Origin: Clostridiales bacterium
GTDB taxonomy: Bacteria > Bacillota > Clostridia > Christensenellales > Aristaeellaceae
DNA: 22,757 bases
Assembly (NCBI GenBank): GCA_004557125.1
Contig: SFET01000050.1
Location: forward strand, 1 to 22,757
Reading direction: 5' to 3'
Shown here piece by piece: positions 20,618-22,757 of this stretch. A program made the translations under genes and the position numbers. Numbering within the stretch: the first letter of the stretch is position 1; every line of letters begins with the position of its first letter. A model generated the notes under the pieces. That model was given only the letters and a program-made list of their open reading frames with translations. It had not been told where the DNA came from and did no database searches.

Positions 20618-22757
20618 TTACATGTAATCGGGGTAGTCGGTGGTGATGCCGTCCACGCCCATCGCCACGAAGCGGGCGATTTCGCTGCGGCTGTTGATCG
20701 TCCAGGCGACCACCTGCTTGCCACCCAGGTGCAGCCGGTAGATCGCGGTTGGCGTGAGGATCGACGAGCTGACGGAGATGGTGGAGGCGCTGTAAGCGCT
20801 GGGGTTGCTGACCACCTTGTTCAGGGTGTCGGTGGTGTTCATGATGTAGATCGTCTCCGCGGAGGGGCGCAATGCCTTGACCTTGTTGATGACGCTCAGG
20901 GTGAAGGAACCGTACTTCGCCCGGTTCTGCAATCCGTTGGCGTCCACGCAGTCCAGCACGTCCTGCTCGATGCCGGCGATCTTGAATTCGATCATCACTT
21001 CCATGTCGGTGGAGGCGATCAGGGCCAGCGCCTCGTCGAGCGTGCAGATGTCGGGGTTGGCGATCCGGATCTGCTGCAGGGTCAGGTTGGCCACGCTGTA
21101 CTTCTTGCCGTTGTAGCTGATGGTGGAATCGTGGACCACTACAATCGTGCCGTCCAGACTCTTGCGCACGTCCAGCTCAACCATGTCGGCACCCAGTACG
21201 GCGGCATAGCGGAAGGCGGCGAGGCTGTTGCCGGGATAGTAGCCCGATGCGCCGCGGTGCGCCATGCAGTAAGCGGAATTCACGCTGCTGTACGGGACGA
21301 CCGTGACCTCCAGCGCGGCGCTGGTTCCGTTCTGGGCGGTGACGGTGACGGTGGCCGTTCCGGTGGCGATGCCCGCCAGAGTGCCATCCTCGCTGACGCT
21401 CACGATCTTCGCGTTGTCACTGGCGTAAGTGTACACGCCCACGGCGTTCTCCGGCGCGGCAATGAAGTGCAGCGGCCGCAGCTCGCCCAGGCCGATGGTC
21501 AGCGGGTTGGATTCGAACTGGATGCTCTCCGGTGCGGGCAGAACCGTCAGCTCCACGGAGGCGCTCAGACCGTTGTGCGTGGTGGCAAAGATCCGGGTGG
21601 ATCCGCTGCGCAGGCCGGTGACGAGGCCGCTCGCATCCACGCTGGCAACTTCGGGATCCTCCACTGCGTAGGTGAAATCGGTATAGCTGCCCGCATTGAC
21701 GGCAAATTCCGCCTGTACGCTGAGGCATTCACCCACGGACAGCATCTCCGTACAGGGATGGATCTCCTGCGGCGCGGGCGCGACGGTGATGTTGATGCTG
21801 GCGGTCTTTCCGTTGTAGGTTCGGGCCGTAATGGTGGCAACACCCTCGGAAAGGGCCTGCAGCACGTCGCCTTCCTCCACGGCGATCACATCCGGGTTGC
21901 TGCTGGTGAGGGTGTAGTGACCGCGGCCGGTGACTGTGACGCTGACTCGCTGGGTCTGGCCCACGCTGAACGCCGGCATGGGGGCCTTCAGCGTCACCTT
22001 GGTGGGCGCCTTCTGAACGATCACGCGGCAGGTGGCGGTCAGGCCGTTGTGGGAGGTGGCTGTGATTACGGCGTTGCCCACGCGTACACCGGTGAGCTTG
22101 CCGGTGGATGCGTCCACCTTGACGTAGCGGGTGCTGGAGCTCTTGAAGCTGATGCCGGCGGCGCTGCCTTCGTTCAGCACGATGCGCAGCGCATCCGTGA
22201 GCGTCTCATTCAGGCCGAGGTAGATCGGGGTCTCCGCAAACTCCATGGACGTGGGTGCGGGAACGACAGTGACGGTCTGCTGTGCGGACACGCCGTTGTA
22301 GGCGGTGGCGGTGACGGTGCAGCTGCCCTCGCCCCGGGCGACGAGCTTGCCGTCGGGGGTGACCGTTGCGACGCTGTCATTGTCGCCGGTCGGCGTCTCA
22401 CTGGCGAAGTGCACCGATTCCGGCGCAGGCACCACGGTGACGGCGACGCTGGCGGTTTTGCCGTTGAAGTTCCTGGCGGTGACGACGGCCGTGCCCACGG
22501 AGACCGCGGTGATCGTTCTTCCGTCGGGCTCGACGCGCAGCACCTCGGGATTGCTGCTGGTGAGGCTGTACTGGCCTACGCCCGCCCCGGCGTTCGCCGT
22601 GACCTTGAGCACGGCGGAATCGTCCACGCCCAGCAGCTTTGCGCCCGTCAGGGTGAGTTTGCTGGGGGCCTTGACGATCTTGACCGTGTACTTTGCGGAC
22701 ACGCCGTTGTAGGCGGTGACGGTGATGGTGACGCTGCCGGCGCGCAGTGCGGACACG
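20618..22757 (-). CDS. Secreted multi-Ig-like (Big_2) protein with C-terminal glycerophosphodiester phosphodiesterase domain, partial (5' end off window)
   Basis: The frame is open to the right edge, so the N-terminus, including any signal peptide, is missing. The visible 713 codons contain one partial and six complete Ig-like repeats of roughly 70-85 residues, each ending in a YNG/HNG-type strand and V..AP linker (for example ARTYNGKTASINITV, ATSHNGLTATCRVIV). The last about 218 residues are a GDPD domain: MAHRGASGYYPGN with the catalytic His-Arg-Gly, the metal ligands in VELDV, VVHDS with the second catalytic His, IEFKI with a metal-binding Glu, and a C-terminal GVDGITTDYPDYM. GDPDs split glycerophosphodiesters into glycerol-3-phosphate and an alcohol; here it would act outside the cell, perhaps on teichoic acid or phospholipid head groups. 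No sorting signal follows the domain. Confidence 0.92.
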   Translation of the reverse strand, partial: VSALRAGSVTITVTAYNGVSAKYTVKIVKAPSKLTLTGAKLLGVDDSAVLKVTANAGAGVGQYSLTSSNPEVLRVEPDGRTITAVSVGTAVVTARNFNGKTASVAVTVVPAPESVHFASETPTGDNDSVATVTPDGKLVARGEGSCTVTATAYNGVSAQQTVTVVPAPTSMEFAETPIYLGLNETLTDALRIVLNEGSAAGISFKSSSTRYVKVDASTGKLTGVRVGNAVITATSHNGLTATCRVIVQKAPTKVTLKAPMPAFSVGQTQRVSVTVTGRGHYTLTSSNPDVIAVEEGDVLQALSEGVATITARTYNGKTASINITVAPAPQEIHPCTEMLSVGECLSVQAEFAVNAGSYTDFTYAVEDPEVASVDASGLVTGLRSGSTRIFATTHNGLSASVELTVLPAPESIQFESNPLTIGLGELRPLHFIAAPENAVGVYTYASDNAKIVSVSEDGTLAGIATGTATVTVTAQNGTSAALEVTVVPYSSVNSAYCMAHRGASGYYPGNSLAAFRYAAVLGADMVELDVRKSLDGTIVVVHDSTISYNGKKYSVANLTLQQIRIANPDICTLDEALALIASTDMEVMIEFKIAGIEQDVLDCVDANGLQNRAKYGSFTLSVINKVKALRPSAETIYIMNTTDTLNKVVSNPSAYSASTISVSSSILTPTAIYRLHLGGKQVVAWTINSRSEIARFVAMGVDGITTDYPDYM

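Overview
The window looks like the chromosome of a GC-rich, spore-forming gut-type Clostridium relative (class Clostridia; Christensenellales or Oscillospirales are plausible, but this rests on gene content and style only). The pointers are the sporulation genes spoVAC-spoVAD-spoVAE, an ECF vitamin transporter S component next to a type III pantothenate kinase, RecD2 rather than RecBCD, large secreted proteins with bacterial Ig-like (Big_2) repeats, strong GGAGG ribosome binding sites and G/C-rich third codon positions. Nothing looks like a prophage, CRISPR array, rRNA or tRNA.

Layout. (1) 1-1484, minus: 5' part of a secreted leucine-rich-repeat/Ig-like surface protein that runs off the left edge. 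(2) 1485-1703: divergent promoters. (3) 1704-2399, plus: araD-type class II aldolase/epimerase. (4) 2429-2561: small MITE-like inverted-repeat element. (5) 10583 down to 2565, minus: an eight-gene operon in the order aroF, tyrA, aroB, aroA, aroC, pheA, aroE-aroK fusion, aroQ. It encodes every step from PEP plus erythrose-4-phosphate to chorismate, then both branches towards phenylalanine and tyrosine, leaving only the final transaminations. (6) 10617-10843, minus: the operon's promoter and leader. The leader encodes a 22-residue peptide with 5 Phe and 4 Tyr, followed by mutually exclusive antiterminator and terminator hairpins. This is a classical ribosome-mediated attenuator and the most notable feature of the window. 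(7) 10937-16560, plus: panT-like transporter, coaX, ogt, recD2 (frameshifted), comF and a TrmH-family RNA methyltransferase, all closely packed or overlapping. (8) 16684-18027, plus: secreted alpha/beta hydrolase with its own promoter. (9) 18041-18361: a dense run of hairpins without a convincing gene. (10) 20559 down to 18363, minus: a sigma-G-like promoter, two small unrecognised ORFs, then spoVAC, spoVAD and spoVAE. (11) 20570-22757, minus: terminator and 3' part of a secreted Ig-repeat protein ending in a glycerophosphodiester phosphodiesterase domain, running off the right edge.

How the genes work together. The aromatic operon appears to be a self-contained biosynthesis unit with up to three layers of end-product control: attenuation by charged tRNA-Phe/tRNA-Tyr at the leader, a regulatory N-terminal domain on DAHP synthase, and an ACT domain on prephenate dehydratase. 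The first layer is seen in the sequence as base pairing; the other two follow from known enzyme families. PanT and CoaX would couple pantothenate uptake to its phosphorylation towards coenzyme A. The spoVA genes would form the channel that moves dipicolinic acid into the forespore.
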